Shown: positions 1-8,130 of the stretch, one piece after another | Numbering within the stretch: the stretch's first letter is position 1 | Layout of the letters: each line of letters starts with the position of its first letter | Source: Acinetobacter sp. N54.MGS-139 | GTDB taxonomy: Bacteria; Pseudomonadota; Gammaproteobacteria; Burkholderiales; Burkholderiaceae_F | DNA length: 30,453 nt | Reading direction: 5' to 3' | Assembly: GCA_000980495.1 (NCBI GenBank) | Contig: LARN01000049.1 | Location: 1-30,453 of the forward strand | The notes under the pieces: generated by a model | What the model saw: the letters and a program-made list of their open reading frames with translations, nothing else | The model's database searches: none | Told to the model about the DNA's origin: nothing | Translations under genes and position numbers: made by a program

Positions 1-528
1 CGCTGCCATCTGCATATCGAGCACTGCGTCGCCCACCATTACCATGTCTTTGGTCTCAAGACCGGATTCGTCGGCAATCGCCAGAAGCATTCCGGGATTC
101 GGCTTTGAAAAATTTGTGTCCGCCGTCTGCACGCATTCAAACAGATGCTCAATGCCGGTGGCGTTAAAAACGCGTTTCATCCCTTCTCTGCTTTTGCCGG
201 TCGCGATCGCAAGTCGTTTGCCGTCTTTGTGCATGTTTTCCAAAAGCTTTCTGAAGCCCGGGACGAGCTCCAGCTGGGCTTCTTTTTTGGCATACCAATC
301 CATATAAGCTTGGATAAATTCAGCATAGCGGCCTTTCGGACAGTCGCAGCAGCATAAAGCGATTGAATCAGAACGATTGAGCCCGATAGTCGAAAGTACC
401 AGTTCGTCCGAAGGCACCGGGAATCCGAGTGCCTTTGAAGCATGCTGATATCCCTGCATGATGAGACGAGTCGTGTCCATTAAAGTCCCGTCCCAATCAA
501 AGACATACATTTCGAAAGGTTTAGCCAT
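1..528 (-). CDS. HAD-superfamily phosphohydrolase, phosphoglycolate phosphatase-like (3' end beyond window)
   Basis: Probable small-molecule phosphatase of the haloacid dehalogenase superfamily. Seen in the sequence: motif I FDWDGTLMD with nucleophile Asp11 and acid/base Asp13, a Thr-containing motif II (IATGKS), a motif III lysine in FSKPNPGM, and motif IV MVGDAVLDM with Asp167 and Asp171. The helical cap lies between motifs I and II and includes an unusual CCCDC run near residue 58. The ATG at 528 shares one base with the rng stop codon (TAATG), which implies translational coupling and one transcript with rng. The reading frame is still open at base 1, so 176 residues are visible, and the usual family length is about 210-230. 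Substrate cannot be read from sequence; the Gph/PGP-like subgroup is an inference from the motifs. Confidence 0.88.
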   Translation of the reverse strand, partial: MAKPFEMYVFDWDGTLMDTTRLIMQGYQHASKALGFPVPSDELVLSTIGLNRSDSIALCCCDCPKGRYAEFIQAYMDWYAKKEAQLELVPGFRKLLENMHKDGKRLAIATGKSREGMKRVFNATGIEHLFECVQTADTNFSKPNPGMLLAIADESGLETKDMVMVGDAVLDMQMAA

Positions 529-1988
529 TAGAGCACCAGCACGTCATATTGTTCTTGGTTGTATTCCGTCTCAACCGATAAAGTAATCGGTTTTTGAATC
601 GAATCGCCGACGAGAGCAAGCGCTTCGCTCTCTTCATCTAAGAAGAGGTCGATGACGGATTGAGAAGCCAGAATTCGGAATTCTTTGGCGTCTTTAAATT
701 GATGGTATTCGCGCACGACTTCACGGAGAATTTCGTAGCAGACCGTTCGCGCAGTCTTGATTTCTCCTCTGCCGCCGCAGGTCGGGCAGGTTTCGCAAAG
801 CGTGTGCGCCAAGGATTCACGTGTGCGTTTGCGTGTGATCTGAACCAGGCCTAAAGAAGTGAATTCCGAAATCGAAATGCGATTGCGGTCTTTAGCGACG
901 GCTTTTCTTAATTCCGTCAGAACGCCCTGTTCATGCTCTTTGGAATCCATATCGATAAAGTCGACAATGATGATTCCGCCTAAGTTGCGCAGGCGAAGCT
1001 GACGAGCAATGGCCTGAGAAGCCTCTAAGTTCGTTTTGTAAATTGTGTCCGAGAAATCTCGTCTCCCTACAAAAGCGCCGGTGTTGACATCGATGGTCGT
1101 CATGGCTTCTGTCTGATCAATAATCAGATAACCGCCGGACTTCAAATCCACGCGGCGGCTGAGGGAGGCTTCGATTTCTTTTTCCAGATTGTATTGATCA
1201 AAAAGCGGACGATCACTGTTATATAACTCAAGCAGTTCAACTGCTTCAGGGACGAACTTCTTGCCGAATCTTTGTAGTTCTTCGAAGACTTCCGGGTTGT
1301 CAACGATGATTTTTCCGGTCTGCTCCGTCACGATGTCTCTCAATACTCTTTGCGAGATAGAGACGTCCGAGTAAAGCAGACAAGGCGCGCCGGCGATATG
1401 AGTTTTGGCTTCAATGTCGAGCCAAAGTTTTTCCAGATACTTCATGTCGTTGACGAAGTCTTCCGGTTTGGCATCCTCACCGCTGGTGCGGACGATAAAA
1501 CCGCCTTTCGGAATGCCTTGTTCTTCGGTCAGCTTGGCAACGGCCTCTTTTAAACGTTCGCGTTCGGCTTCATCTTCGATTTTTTGGCTCACGCCGATGT
1601 GAGAGGTGTACGGAAGATAGACTAACAGGCGCCCTGCTAAGCTGATTTCTGTTGTAAGTCGAGCGCCTTTTGTTCCAATCGGATCTTTGGCAACTTGGAC
1701 GAGAACCACTTGTCCGTCGTGAAGCAGTCGCTCGATCGGAAGGGTTCCGCCGTTTTCCTGATGAGCCTGGCGCATATCGCTGACATGCAGAAAAGCGGCT
1801 CTCGGAAGGCCGATTTCAACAAAGGCTGACTGCATTCCCGGGAGCACTTTCCCCACGACGCCTAAATATATATTGCCGATCAAAGAGACGTCCGCATTTC
1901 TTTCAATGCGCAATTCTTCAAGAACGCCGTCCTCTAAGACTGCGACTCGTGTCTCGTGGACAGCATTGTTAATTAATATTTCCTGCAT
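528..1988 (-). CDS. rng: Ribonuclease G
   Basis: Endoribonuclease of the RNase E/G family, which in other bacteria matures the 16S rRNA 5' end and degrades mRNA in the cytoplasm. The 486-residue length matches RNase G (about 489 in E. coli) and lacks the long C-terminal scaffold of RNase E. An S1 RNA-binding domain occupies about residues 36-125 (IGNIYLGVVGKVLPGMQSAF). The two catalytic aspartates are visible as Asp300 in TTIDVNTG and Asp343 in IIIVDFIDM. The Zn-link is CPTCGGRG at residues 401-408. AAGGA lies seven bases before the ATG, which fixes the start. It is followed by the HAD phosphatase gene with a one-base overlap and is divergent from the DUF2868 gene. Confidence 0.96.
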   Translation of the reverse strand: MQEILINNAVHETRVAVLEDGVLEELRIERNADVSLIGNIYLGVVGKVLPGMQSAFVEIGLPRAAFLHVSDMRQAHQENGGTLPIERLLHDGQVVLVQVAKDPIGTKGARLTTEISLAGRLLVYLPYTSHIGVSQKIEDEAERERLKEAVAKLTEEQGIPKGGFIVRTSGEDAKPEDFVNDMKYLEKLWLDIEAKTHIAGAPCLLYSDVSISQRVLRDIVTEQTGKIIVDNPEVFEELQRFGKKFVPEAVELLELYNSDRPLFDQYNLEKEIEASLSRRVDLKSGGYLIIDQTEAMTTIDVNTGAFVGRRDFSDTIYKTNLEASQAIARQLRLRNLGGIIIVDFIDMDSKEHEQGVLTELRKAVAKDRNRISISEFTSLGLVQITRKRTRESLAHTLCETCPTCGGRGEIKTARTVCYEILREVVREYHQFKDAKEFRILASQSVIDLFLDEESEALALVGDSIQKPITLSVETEYNQEQYDVLVL

Positions 1989-2117
1989 TATTTGTCCTTA
2001 TTCTTTGTTTATGAAATTTTAAGCGTTCTGACTGCTAAGACCTAAAATCGTGCTCATATTCGCACTCAAGTGCCGTCCTGTTGGATAATGTGGTTTGTTA
2101 ATGAATACAAGAAAGTA

Positions 2118-3584
2118 ATGGCATTTTTTAATTTTGGCAGTCGATCCGATCTTTCCTCGCCGTTTACGGAGGAACAGGCTCGCCTGTTGACTTGGACGAA
2201 GGTTCTGGAAGAGGAAGCATTAAAGCGCCAAAAGATCACTATTTCCGAACTTAAGGAAGTCACGGCCCGCTGCGCTCGAGAAGTCGGAGAGCAAGCTGAC
2301 TTTAAAAAGCTGCTTTTGACACGTGCAGAAGGTGTTCTGGAATTACTCAGATCAAAAAGTGCTGTTCCTTCTAAAAGACCACAAGGTATTCCCTATTTAG
2401 TTATCGGCTCTGCTCTTGGGGTCTTGGCCTTTATCGGCGGCGTTCTGACAAACGAATTTTCTGTTACCGGAAACCGGATCAACCTGCTTTCACCTCCTCT
2501 TTTAGGCGTTATTGCTTGGAACATCCTTGTCTACTGCTGGATTGCGGCAGCAGTTTTGTTCAACCGCGGGAAGTCTCCGGTCGGCTTCATTCGCCGTTTC
2601 TTTGCCGGATTGCTTTTAAAACTTCAGACTCGAGGAAGCCACGGCCAAGAGGCACTGGTTAGTTTTTACTCTAAGTGGACAGAAGATGAGATGCCGCTGC
2701 TGCGCCGACGCATTGCAGAAATTCTTCATTTTTCTGCCGCTCTTTTCGGACTTGGACTGATCGCGTCTATAGGTATTCACGGCTGGGGCACCGAATATAC
2801 CGTCGGATGGGAAAGTACATGGCTTTCCGAAAAACCAGCCGCGGTGCTGACTTTCATCAACCTGTTTTATGGGATGATCCCGACCAATGCGGATTTGTTT
2901 AATCAATTGACACCGCAAGTCATTGAAACGATGAAGTTCGGTGCCGGCCACGGACAAAATGCCGCTCCCTGGCTGGTTCAGCTTTTTTACATTATTTCCT
3001 TGATCGTCGTGGTTCCTCGAGTCCTTTTGGGGCTTTATGCTTATGCAAAAGCCCGATATATTGAGAATCACTTCCCGATTGATCTTGAGTCGGTTTACTA
3101 CTCGAATATTCTCCGTCAATGGAGAGGACAAACTATGTTGATTCAAATTATTCCGTTCTCTTATCCTTTAACCGAAAAGGTAAAAGACGAAATTCAGAAA
3201 TTTGCTTCCGAGCTGCATCCAGAAAACTCTCGCTGTGTTTTTTCTGCCGCTCAGCATGAAAATACGAAACTGCCCGAAATTCCCGGAGGCGAACAGACTG
3301 AAGTCGTTGCTGTCTTTGCAATGACATCTACGCCGGAAACCGAAGTTCAAGGTAATTTCATCAACGAATTGAAGCAAAAGGTACAAGACTCGAAAGCCCT
3401 ATTGCGCATTGTTGTGGACACTTCGGGTTTCTTGGCACGTTTTGCGAACACACCGCAGAGAATCACGGAACGTAAAAAGAATTGGTCTAATTTCCTTGCT
3501 CCCTACGGCGTCAGTTTCGCTTTTGTGAATCTAACGGATGCCGATGTGAAAGATGCAGCGGCACAGTTTGAACAAGCAAAATAA
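2118..3584 (+). CDS. DUF2868 family inner-membrane protein
   Basis: Membrane protein of uncharacterised function. After a soluble N-terminus (residues 1-90, helical and charged) there are hydrophobic segments at about 91-111, 126-148, 203-220 and 285-308, then a soluble C-terminal domain of about 170 residues that would lie in the cytoplasm. The order and the gene that follows match the DUF2868 family, which is usually encoded directly upstream of a DUF3482 GTPase; the family call rests on recognition and gene order. I prefer the ATG at 2118 (488 aa). The frame stays open upstream to GTG 2070 and ATG 2088, but the added residues (WIMWFVNEYKKV) do not look like a domain; no start has a strong ribosome-binding site. 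The next gene begins 15 bases downstream, so the two probably act together. Confidence 0.85.
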   Translation: MAFFNFGSRSDLSSPFTEEQARLLTWTKVLEEEALKRQKITISELKEVTARCAREVGEQADFKKLLLTRAEGVLELLRSKSAVPSKRPQGIPYLVIGSALGVLAFIGGVLTNEFSVTGNRINLLSPPLLGVIAWNILVYCWIAAAVLFNRGKSPVGFIRRFFAGLLLKLQTRGSHGQEALVSFYSKWTEDEMPLLRRRIAEILHFSAALFGLGLIASIGIHGWGTEYTVGWESTWLSEKPAAVLTFINLFYGMIPTNADLFNQLTPQVIETMKFGAGHGQNAAPWLVQLFYIISLIVVVPRVLLGLYAYAKARYIENHFPIDLESVYYSNILRQWRGQTMLIQIIPFSYPLTEKVKDEIQKFASELHPENSRCVFSAAQHENTKLPEIPGGEQTEVVAVFAMTSTPETEVQGNFINELKQKVQDSKALLRIVVDTSGFLARFANTPQRITERKKNWSNFLAPYGVSFAFVNLTDADVKDAAAQFEQAK

Positions 3585-3599
3585 GGATATTTCATTGAG

Positions 3600-5054
3600 A
3601 TGAATAAAGATCCTCAAAAGATTAACCTTTCACTAGTCAGCCACACGAACGTCGGCAAGACTACTTTGGCCCGTACTTTGTTGGGCAGAGATATCGGAGA
3701 AGTCGGTGACCGCTCTCACGTCACGACCGAACCGGAAGATTATGTTTTATTGAGAGCGCCGGACGATTCCGAACTTATTCTTTGGGATACCCCGGGATTC
3801 GGCGACAGTGTCCGTTTGGCAGAACGTCTTAAAGCCCGCAGCAATCCGATCGGCTGGTTCACGAGCGAAATCTGGGATCGTCTTACGGATAAGTCTCTCT
3901 GGCTGAATCAGCAGGCGATTAAGCATGTCCGAGATAAATCTCTGGTGATTCTTTATTTAGTGAACGCCAGTGAATCGCCGGAAGCCGTGCCGTACGTCAA
4001 GGCAGAAATGGACATTTTGGCATGGGTCAATAAACCGGTCATTGTGCTCCTGAACCAGATGGGCGAGGCTCGTCCGCCAGAAGAAGAAAAGGCGGAAGTC
4101 GAACTTTGGCGCGATTATCTGAAGCCCTATTCTTTCGTGAAAGCAGTAATGCCGATGGATGCATTCGCACGTTGCTGGGTTCAGGAGTATGAGCTTTGGA
4201 AAGAAATTGAGTCCTGCTTGTCCGACGCGGACAAACCGACCTTCGCTTCTTTGCATGCAACATGGATTCGTCAGAAGCAGGCGCTCTACTCTTCTTCATT
4301 GGAAGCCATGGCTGCTTACATGGTTAAAGTTTCCAACGACAAAGAAGTTTTAGCCAGCCAGTCTTTGATTGACCGCCTTCGTTCGATCGGCCGTTCTTTG
4401 GGCTTCATTAAAAAAGACCTGCACGGCGCGATGGAAGATGCTCAGGTCGCCTTGTCTACCAGAGCGGCAGATTGGCTCTGCACGCTGACTCAGCGTCTCA
4501 TTAATATTAATGGCCTTGAAGGCAGCGGAACCAAAGCAGAAATTCTCCGCCGCATGCGCAGTGACTGGGAAACTCAGGCAACCATCGATCCGAAAGCAGC
4601 TTCCCTGCTCGGTGCCGTTGCCGGCGGAGCAGTCAGCGGAATTGCCGCAGATATTGCGACGGGCGGTGCGACTTTAGGACTCGGCGCTTTAGGCGGCGCT
4701 ATTGTCGGCGCGTTGGGTGGTGCCGGTGCGGCTGCTGCTTATAACGTCCAGAAAGGTCACAAAGAAAACATCATCACTTGGTCTCCTGCTTCGATGGAAG
4801 GATTCCTGCTGGATACTGTACTTCTCTACTTGGCCGTCGCGCACTTCGGCCGCGGCAGAGGTCAATGGGAAGACAGTGAATCTCCGGCTTTCTGGAAGAA
4901 ACTGGCCGAAGATACCATTAAAGCTCAGAACATTGATTTCAAAGCTTTGAAAGAAAAAGCGGCGGATGCCGATCAGCTTCGCGGTGAGTACACAAAGATT
5001 TTGGACAAAACTTTGAGAGAAATCTTCAAGAGCCTCTACGGCGTTACGATCTAG
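3600..5054 (+). CDS. DUF3482 family GTPase
   Basis: Predicted GTP-binding protein that would act at the inner membrane with the DUF2868 protein. G1 is VSHTNVGKTT (residues 13-22), with Ser where most P-loops have the first Gly; this is my recollection of the family form. G3 is DTPGFGD (63-69) and the G4 position reads LLNQMGE (about 151-156), lacking the Asp of NKxD. Residues about 333-378 form a Gly/Ala-rich hydrophobic stretch (GAVAGGAVSGIAADIATGG) that looks like a glycine-zipper membrane hairpin. The ATG at 3600 follows AAGGA, which overlaps the stop of the upstream gene. Length 484 aa. The cellular role is unknown; a membrane-remodelling or stress role would be speculation. Confidence 0.87.
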   Translation: MNKDPQKINLSLVSHTNVGKTTLARTLLGRDIGEVGDRSHVTTEPEDYVLLRAPDDSELILWDTPGFGDSVRLAERLKARSNPIGWFTSEIWDRLTDKSLWLNQQAIKHVRDKSLVILYLVNASESPEAVPYVKAEMDILAWVNKPVIVLLNQMGEARPPEEEKAEVELWRDYLKPYSFVKAVMPMDAFARCWVQEYELWKEIESCLSDADKPTFASLHATWIRQKQALYSSSLEAMAAYMVKVSNDKEVLASQSLIDRLRSIGRSLGFIKKDLHGAMEDAQVALSTRAADWLCTLTQRLININGLEGSGTKAEILRRMRSDWETQATIDPKAASLLGAVAGGAVSGIAADIATGGATLGLGALGGAIVGALGGAGAAAAYNVQKGHKENIITWSPASMEGFLLDTVLLYLAVAHFGRGRGQWEDSESPAFWKKLAEDTIKAQNIDFKALKEKAADADQLRGEYTKILDKTLREIFKSLYGVTI

Positions 5055-5063
5055 GCTTTTACA

Positions 5064-5093
5064 TTCGGTTCTGTGCTGCGGCGCAGAACCGAA
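5064..5093 (+). terminator. Strong hairpin after the DUF2868-DUF3482 operon
   Basis: Ten-base perfect arms TTCGGTTCTG and CAGAACCGAA extend inward by three more pairs (one G-T wobble) around a TGCG loop. It begins nine bases after the DUF3482 stop. There is no T-tract, so it may be a weak intrinsic terminator or an mRNA 3'-end stabiliser. Confidence 0.6.
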
Positions 5094-5402
5094 ATTCAAG
5101 TAGTTGGTTTTCCAAATAATACGAAATATTGTGTTTTGCGGAAAACGACTCTGAACCTTAGAACGTATAGAGGCCCGAGTCTGCGTGTTAAAATTCTTTG
5201 GTGTCTCTAAGGACCGAGCCCGGTAGAAATAAGTACGTTAAGAGGCGTTTTAAAAACAGTGACCTAAGAGAACGCGGGAATAAAGAATAGTTTTGTTTTT
5301 TCTTCCCGTCCGAGCGGTTGGTTTGCTCGGTATTCGATAACTCTGCATGTAAGGCAATCTTGTCGAATGTTGGAAAGGAAGTCTGACTTCTTTTTATTGA
5401 AA

Positions 5403-5420
5403 CTTCGTGCATGCACGAAG
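5403..5420. promoter_or_regulatory. Perfect 18-bp palindrome, candidate operator of malic enzyme
   Basis: CTTCGTGCATGCACGAAG is a perfect palindrome 63 bases before the malic-enzyme ATG and ten bases upstream of GATAAT (5430-5435). Its position would overlap a -35 element. Protein binding is inferred; a dimeric regulator fits an odd-half-turn palindrome of this size. Confidence 0.45.
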
Positions 5421-5482
5421 GTGTTCATGGATAATGCGGTTATTCACAAGCGCACAATGAAGTGCAGAATAAAGGATGACAA

Positions 5483-7132
5483 ATGACGGATATTAAAGAC
5501 ACAACATTGAGGGGTGTTAACCTTTTGAGAAATCCCTGGTTCAATAAGAGCAGTGCTTTCACAGAGGAAGAACGCGATGAACTGGGTTTGAGAGGTCTTC
5601 TCCCTCCGAGAGTGTCTACTTTCGACGAACAAGTAACACGCCTTAAAGGCATCATCGACACGTACGAAAAACCCATCAACAAATACATCGTTCTCGAAGG
5701 AGCCCACAACTCCGACGAATCCTTGTATTTCGAACTGCTGGTTCGTTACATCGACCAGTTCCTTCCGATTGTTTACACACCGACAGTCGGACAGGCATGT
5801 CTGCAGTACAGTCACATCTTCCGCTATGCCCGCGGTCTTTATGTCTCTACCGAAGACAAAGGTCGTGTTCGTCAGTTGGTTGCCAACGTTCCGCATAAAG
5901 ATGTCGATATCATCGTTGTCACGGACGGCCAGCGCATCCTCGGCTTAGGCGACTTGGGTGTCAACGGCATGGGCATCCCTGTCGGAAAACTTGCTCTCTA
6001 CACTGCTTGCGCCGGTGTTAACCCCCAGAAGACTCTGCCTGTCTGCATCGACGTCGGTACGAATAATGAAGAACTTTTGAACGACCCGCTTTACATGGGT
6101 CTTCGTCAGAAACGCGTCACCGGACGGGAATACGATGCCTTGATTGCTGAATTTGTTGATGCTGTCAGAGAACGCTGGCCCAATGTTGTGATTCAGTTCG
6201 AAGACTTCCACAACAGCCACGCCTATGACCTGCTGGATCAGTACAAAGACAAAGTCCCCTGCTTCAATGATGATATTCAGGGTACTGCTTCTGTTGTTCT
6301 GACCGGTATGTTCTCTTCGATGCGTATTCTGAAACAGCAGCTGAAAGATCAGAAGGTTCTCTTCTTAGGTGCCGGCTCTGCCGCAACCGGTATTGCTCAT
6401 CTGATCGCTGATGCAATGGTTGAAGAAGGTCTGACCAGAGAAGAAGCTCTTGCTCGTATCAAGCTTTTTGACTCCAAAGGACTGGTTACCAAGAAACGTT
6501 CCGCTCCGCTGACTTCTGCCAAGATGCCGTTTGCCGCTGAAGACGCTCCGGCTGAAACTTTCCTGGAAGCCATCCGCGAAATTCAGCCGACTGCCATTAT
6601 CGGTGTTTCTGCTCAGGGCGGCGCATTTACGAAAGAATGCTTGGAAGAAATGGCCAAGATCAACGAACGTCCGATCATCTTTGCCCTTTCCAACCCGACA
6701 TCCAAGGCAGAATGCACGGCAGAAGAAGCTTACACATACACAGACGCCCGCTGCTTGTTCGCTTGCGGTTCCCCGTTCAAACCTGTTGAATACAAAGGAA
6801 AAACTTTTGTTCCTCGTCAGGGCAACAACCACTACGTCTTCCCCGGTATCGGCCTCGGTGCTATTTTCTCTCGTGCCAAATTGATCCCGAACGAAGTTTT
6901 CTTGGTTGGTGCCAAGGTTCTTGCCGACATGGTCAAACCGGAAGATCTGGAACGCGGCAGCTTATACCCTGCACTCTCCGAAGTTCGCGAAATTTCTGCG
7001 GCAATCGGTGCGGCAGTTGCCGGTTACATCTTCGACAACAATCTGGCCGGAATTGAAAAACCTGCCGATCTGAAGAAAGCTGTTAAGGATGCTATGTGGG
7101 ATCCGAAACACGCTCACTTCATTGAAGAGTAA
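5483..7132 (+). CDS. maeA: NAD-dependent malic enzyme (malate to pyruvate + CO2)
   Basis: Oxidative decarboxylation of malate to pyruvate in the cytoplasm, of the large SfcA/MaeA type (549 aa). Visible features: IVYTPTVGQAC with catalytic Tyr98, GIPVGKL with catalytic Lys169, metal ligands Glu240-Asp241 in IQFEDF and Asp264 in CFNDDIQGT, and a Rossmann nucleotide site FLGAGSAATG near residue 294. NAD rather than NADP is inferred from similarity to the E. coli SfcA type. AAAGGA lies seven bases before the ATG. It is a single-gene transcript: a 428-base leader with an 18-bp palindrome precedes it and a clear intrinsic terminator follows. It links the C4-dicarboxylate pool to pyruvate, which fits an organism living on organic acids. 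Confidence 0.95.
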   Translation: MTDIKDTTLRGVNLLRNPWFNKSSAFTEEERDELGLRGLLPPRVSTFDEQVTRLKGIIDTYEKPINKYIVLEGAHNSDESLYFELLVRYIDQFLPIVYTPTVGQACLQYSHIFRYARGLYVSTEDKGRVRQLVANVPHKDVDIIVVTDGQRILGLGDLGVNGMGIPVGKLALYTACAGVNPQKTLPVCIDVGTNNEELLNDPLYMGLRQKRVTGREYDALIAEFVDAVRERWPNVVIQFEDFHNSHAYDLLDQYKDKVPCFNDDIQGTASVVLTGMFSSMRILKQQLKDQKVLFLGAGSAATGIAHLIADAMVEEGLTREEALARIKLFDSKGLVTKKRSAPLTSAKMPFAAEDAPAETFLEAIREIQPTAIIGVSAQGGAFTKECLEEMAKINERPIIFALSNPTSKAECTAEEAYTYTDARCLFACGSPFKPVEYKGKTFVPRQGNNHYVFPGIGLGAIFSRAKLIPNEVFLVGAKVLADMVKPEDLERGSLYPALSEVREISAAIGAAVAGYIFDNNLAGIEKPADLKKAVKDAMWDPKHAHFIEE

Positions 7133-7153
7133 TTTTTCTTCCTGATTAACAAG

Positions 7154-7189
7154 AATCCTCCGATGCGAAAAACACCGGAGGATTTTTTT
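7154..7189 (+). terminator. Rho-independent terminator of malic enzyme
   Basis: Perfect nine-base arms AATCCTCCG (7154-7162) and CGGAGGATT (7176-7184), followed by seven T residues ending at 7189; it starts 22 bases after the stop codon. Confidence 0.9.
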
Positions 7190-7195
7190 GATCTC

Positions 7196-7223
7196 AAAAA
7201 AAACGGCCTGCTGATGCAGGCCG
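7196..7223 (-). terminator. Rho-independent terminator of the TRIC-family gene
   Basis: Perfect arms CGGCCTGC and GCAGGCCG with a four-base loop at 7204-7223, followed on the minus strand by eight T (A at 7196-7203). It lies seven bases beyond the stop of the minus-strand gene and sits back to back with the malic-enzyme terminator. Confidence 0.9.
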
Positions 7224-7229
7224 GAAAGA

Positions 7230-7901
7230 TTATTTTTCTTGAGCTTTCTTTTCTTGCTCTTCTTTGAGGAAGTAAGAAATTTTCCATTTAAAAGAGACGC
7301 AAGCCATACGAAGTGCCGTAATGAAAATGAAGCCGGCCCAAAGTGCGGCATCGACCGGAACTTTGAGTTCCAAAAGCATGATGTAGAACCAGCATCCGAT
7401 AAAACCGACAACCGCATACGGCTGACGGTCGGCAACTACGGCCGGCATTTGATTTAAGAAACAGTCCCTCATCAAACCGCCGAAAACACCGGTGATGCAT
7501 CCGATGATGACGGAAGACAGCCAGGGCACTCCGGCTGCGAGCGAAAGCGAAGTTCCTGAAATACAGAAAATTCCAAGACCGATTGCGTCGGCAAAGATGT
7601 ACCAATCGTGCGCGTGTTTGGTTCTCTGGAAAAATTTATAAATGAACGGAGCAGCCATGCAGATGACGAAAGTGGCAACAACGTAAGCTTCGTGATCGAT
7701 CCAGTAAAAAGGACGACGGTCAATCAAAATGTCACGGAGCATACCTCCGCCGAAAGCCGTCGAAAAAGCGACGATAAAAACACCGACCGGGTCGATTCTT
7801 CTTTTGATGCCTTCGAACACACCGGAGAGTGCGAAAGCGACAATGCCGACAAAGTCAAATACGGGAATGAGCGCATTGAGCGCTCTGACGTCCATTTCCA
7901 T
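7230..7901 (-). CDS. TRIC-type cation channel / UPF0126 (YicG-like) inner-membrane protein
   Basis: Small polytopic membrane protein of 223 residues, predicted seven transmembrane helices. It carries the two duplicated signatures of the family, FGGGMLRDIL near residue 50 and FGGLMRDCFL near residue 139, each following a hydrophobic helix. Prokaryotic TRIC homologues are described as monovalent cation channels, and E. coli YicG as a glycine transporter, so the substrate is open here. ATG at 7901 is used; an in-frame ATG at 7895 would remove two residues and neither has a strong ribosome-binding site. The C-terminus is a Lys/Glu-rich tail. It appears monocistronic, with its own terminator. Confidence 0.9.
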   Translation of the reverse strand: MEMDVRALNALIPVFDFVGIVAFALSGVFEGIKRRIDPVGVFIVAFSTAFGGGMLRDILIDRRPFYWIDHEAYVVATFVICMAAPFIYKFFQRTKHAHDWYIFADAIGLGIFCISGTSLSLAAGVPWLSSVIIGCITGVFGGLMRDCFLNQMPAVVADRQPYAVVGFIGCWFYIMLLELKVPVDAALWAGFIFITALRMACVSFKWKISYFLKEEQEKKAQEK

Positions 7902-7992
7902 GACAGGAATCTTCTAAAAAAAATATTTTGCGACATTAGATTAAAAAAAAGAAGTCTGCACTCAGGAAAAACCATTAAAAATCAAATAGTGA

Positions 7993-8024
7993 CAAGCAAA
8001 TGTTACAGGCAATATGTTTGCTTG
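7993..8024. repeat. Inverted repeat in the intergenic region upstream of the TRIC gene
   Basis: CAAGCAAA (7993-8000) and TTTGCTTG (8017-8024) are perfect complements with a 16-base spacer, about 90 bases upstream of the TRIC-family start. The surrounding 7902-8086 stretch is AT-rich and otherwise shows nothing; the repeat could be an operator. Confidence 0.35.
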
Positions 8025-8086
8025 CAAAACAACGCGAATTAAACCATTAAATTAAAATTATTCGTGCGATTATGGGATTTGAAGGT

Positions 8087-8116
8087 AAAAAAAAATAAGG
8101 CCCCGAAGGACCTCAT
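8087..8116 (-). terminator. Rho-independent terminator of the 17-residue-repeat protein gene
   Basis: On the minus strand a stem of six to nine pairs (AGGTCC against GGGCCT with one wobble) closes a TTCG tetraloop and is followed by nine T (A at 8087-8095, one A interrupting). It starts 15 bases past the stop codon. Confidence 0.88.
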
Positions 8117-8130
8117 TTTTTGCTGAATTT

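Larger units (their letters stand above)
5055..5482. other. Intergenic leader region upstream of malic enzyme
   Basis: 428 bases with no convincing gene. Apart from the 5064-5093 hairpin it contains a long-range inverted repeat (CCTTAGA at 5156-5162, TCTAAGG at 5206-5212), the palindrome at 5403-5420, a GATAAT hexamer at 5430-5435 that could be a -10 box, and the malic-enzyme Shine-Dalgarno AAAGGA just before the ATG at 5483. A 74-codon minus-strand open frame at 5188-5412 looks like chance. Confidence 0.5.

Noticed and set aside
2616..3146. 176-codon minus-strand open frame inside the DUF2868 gene
   Set aside because: Antisense to a well-supported gene; no start signal or recognisable domain.
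5188..5412. 74-codon minus-strand open frame in the malic-enzyme leader
   Set aside because: Its 5' end lies inside the 18-bp palindrome, it has no clear ribosome-binding site, and the composition looks random.
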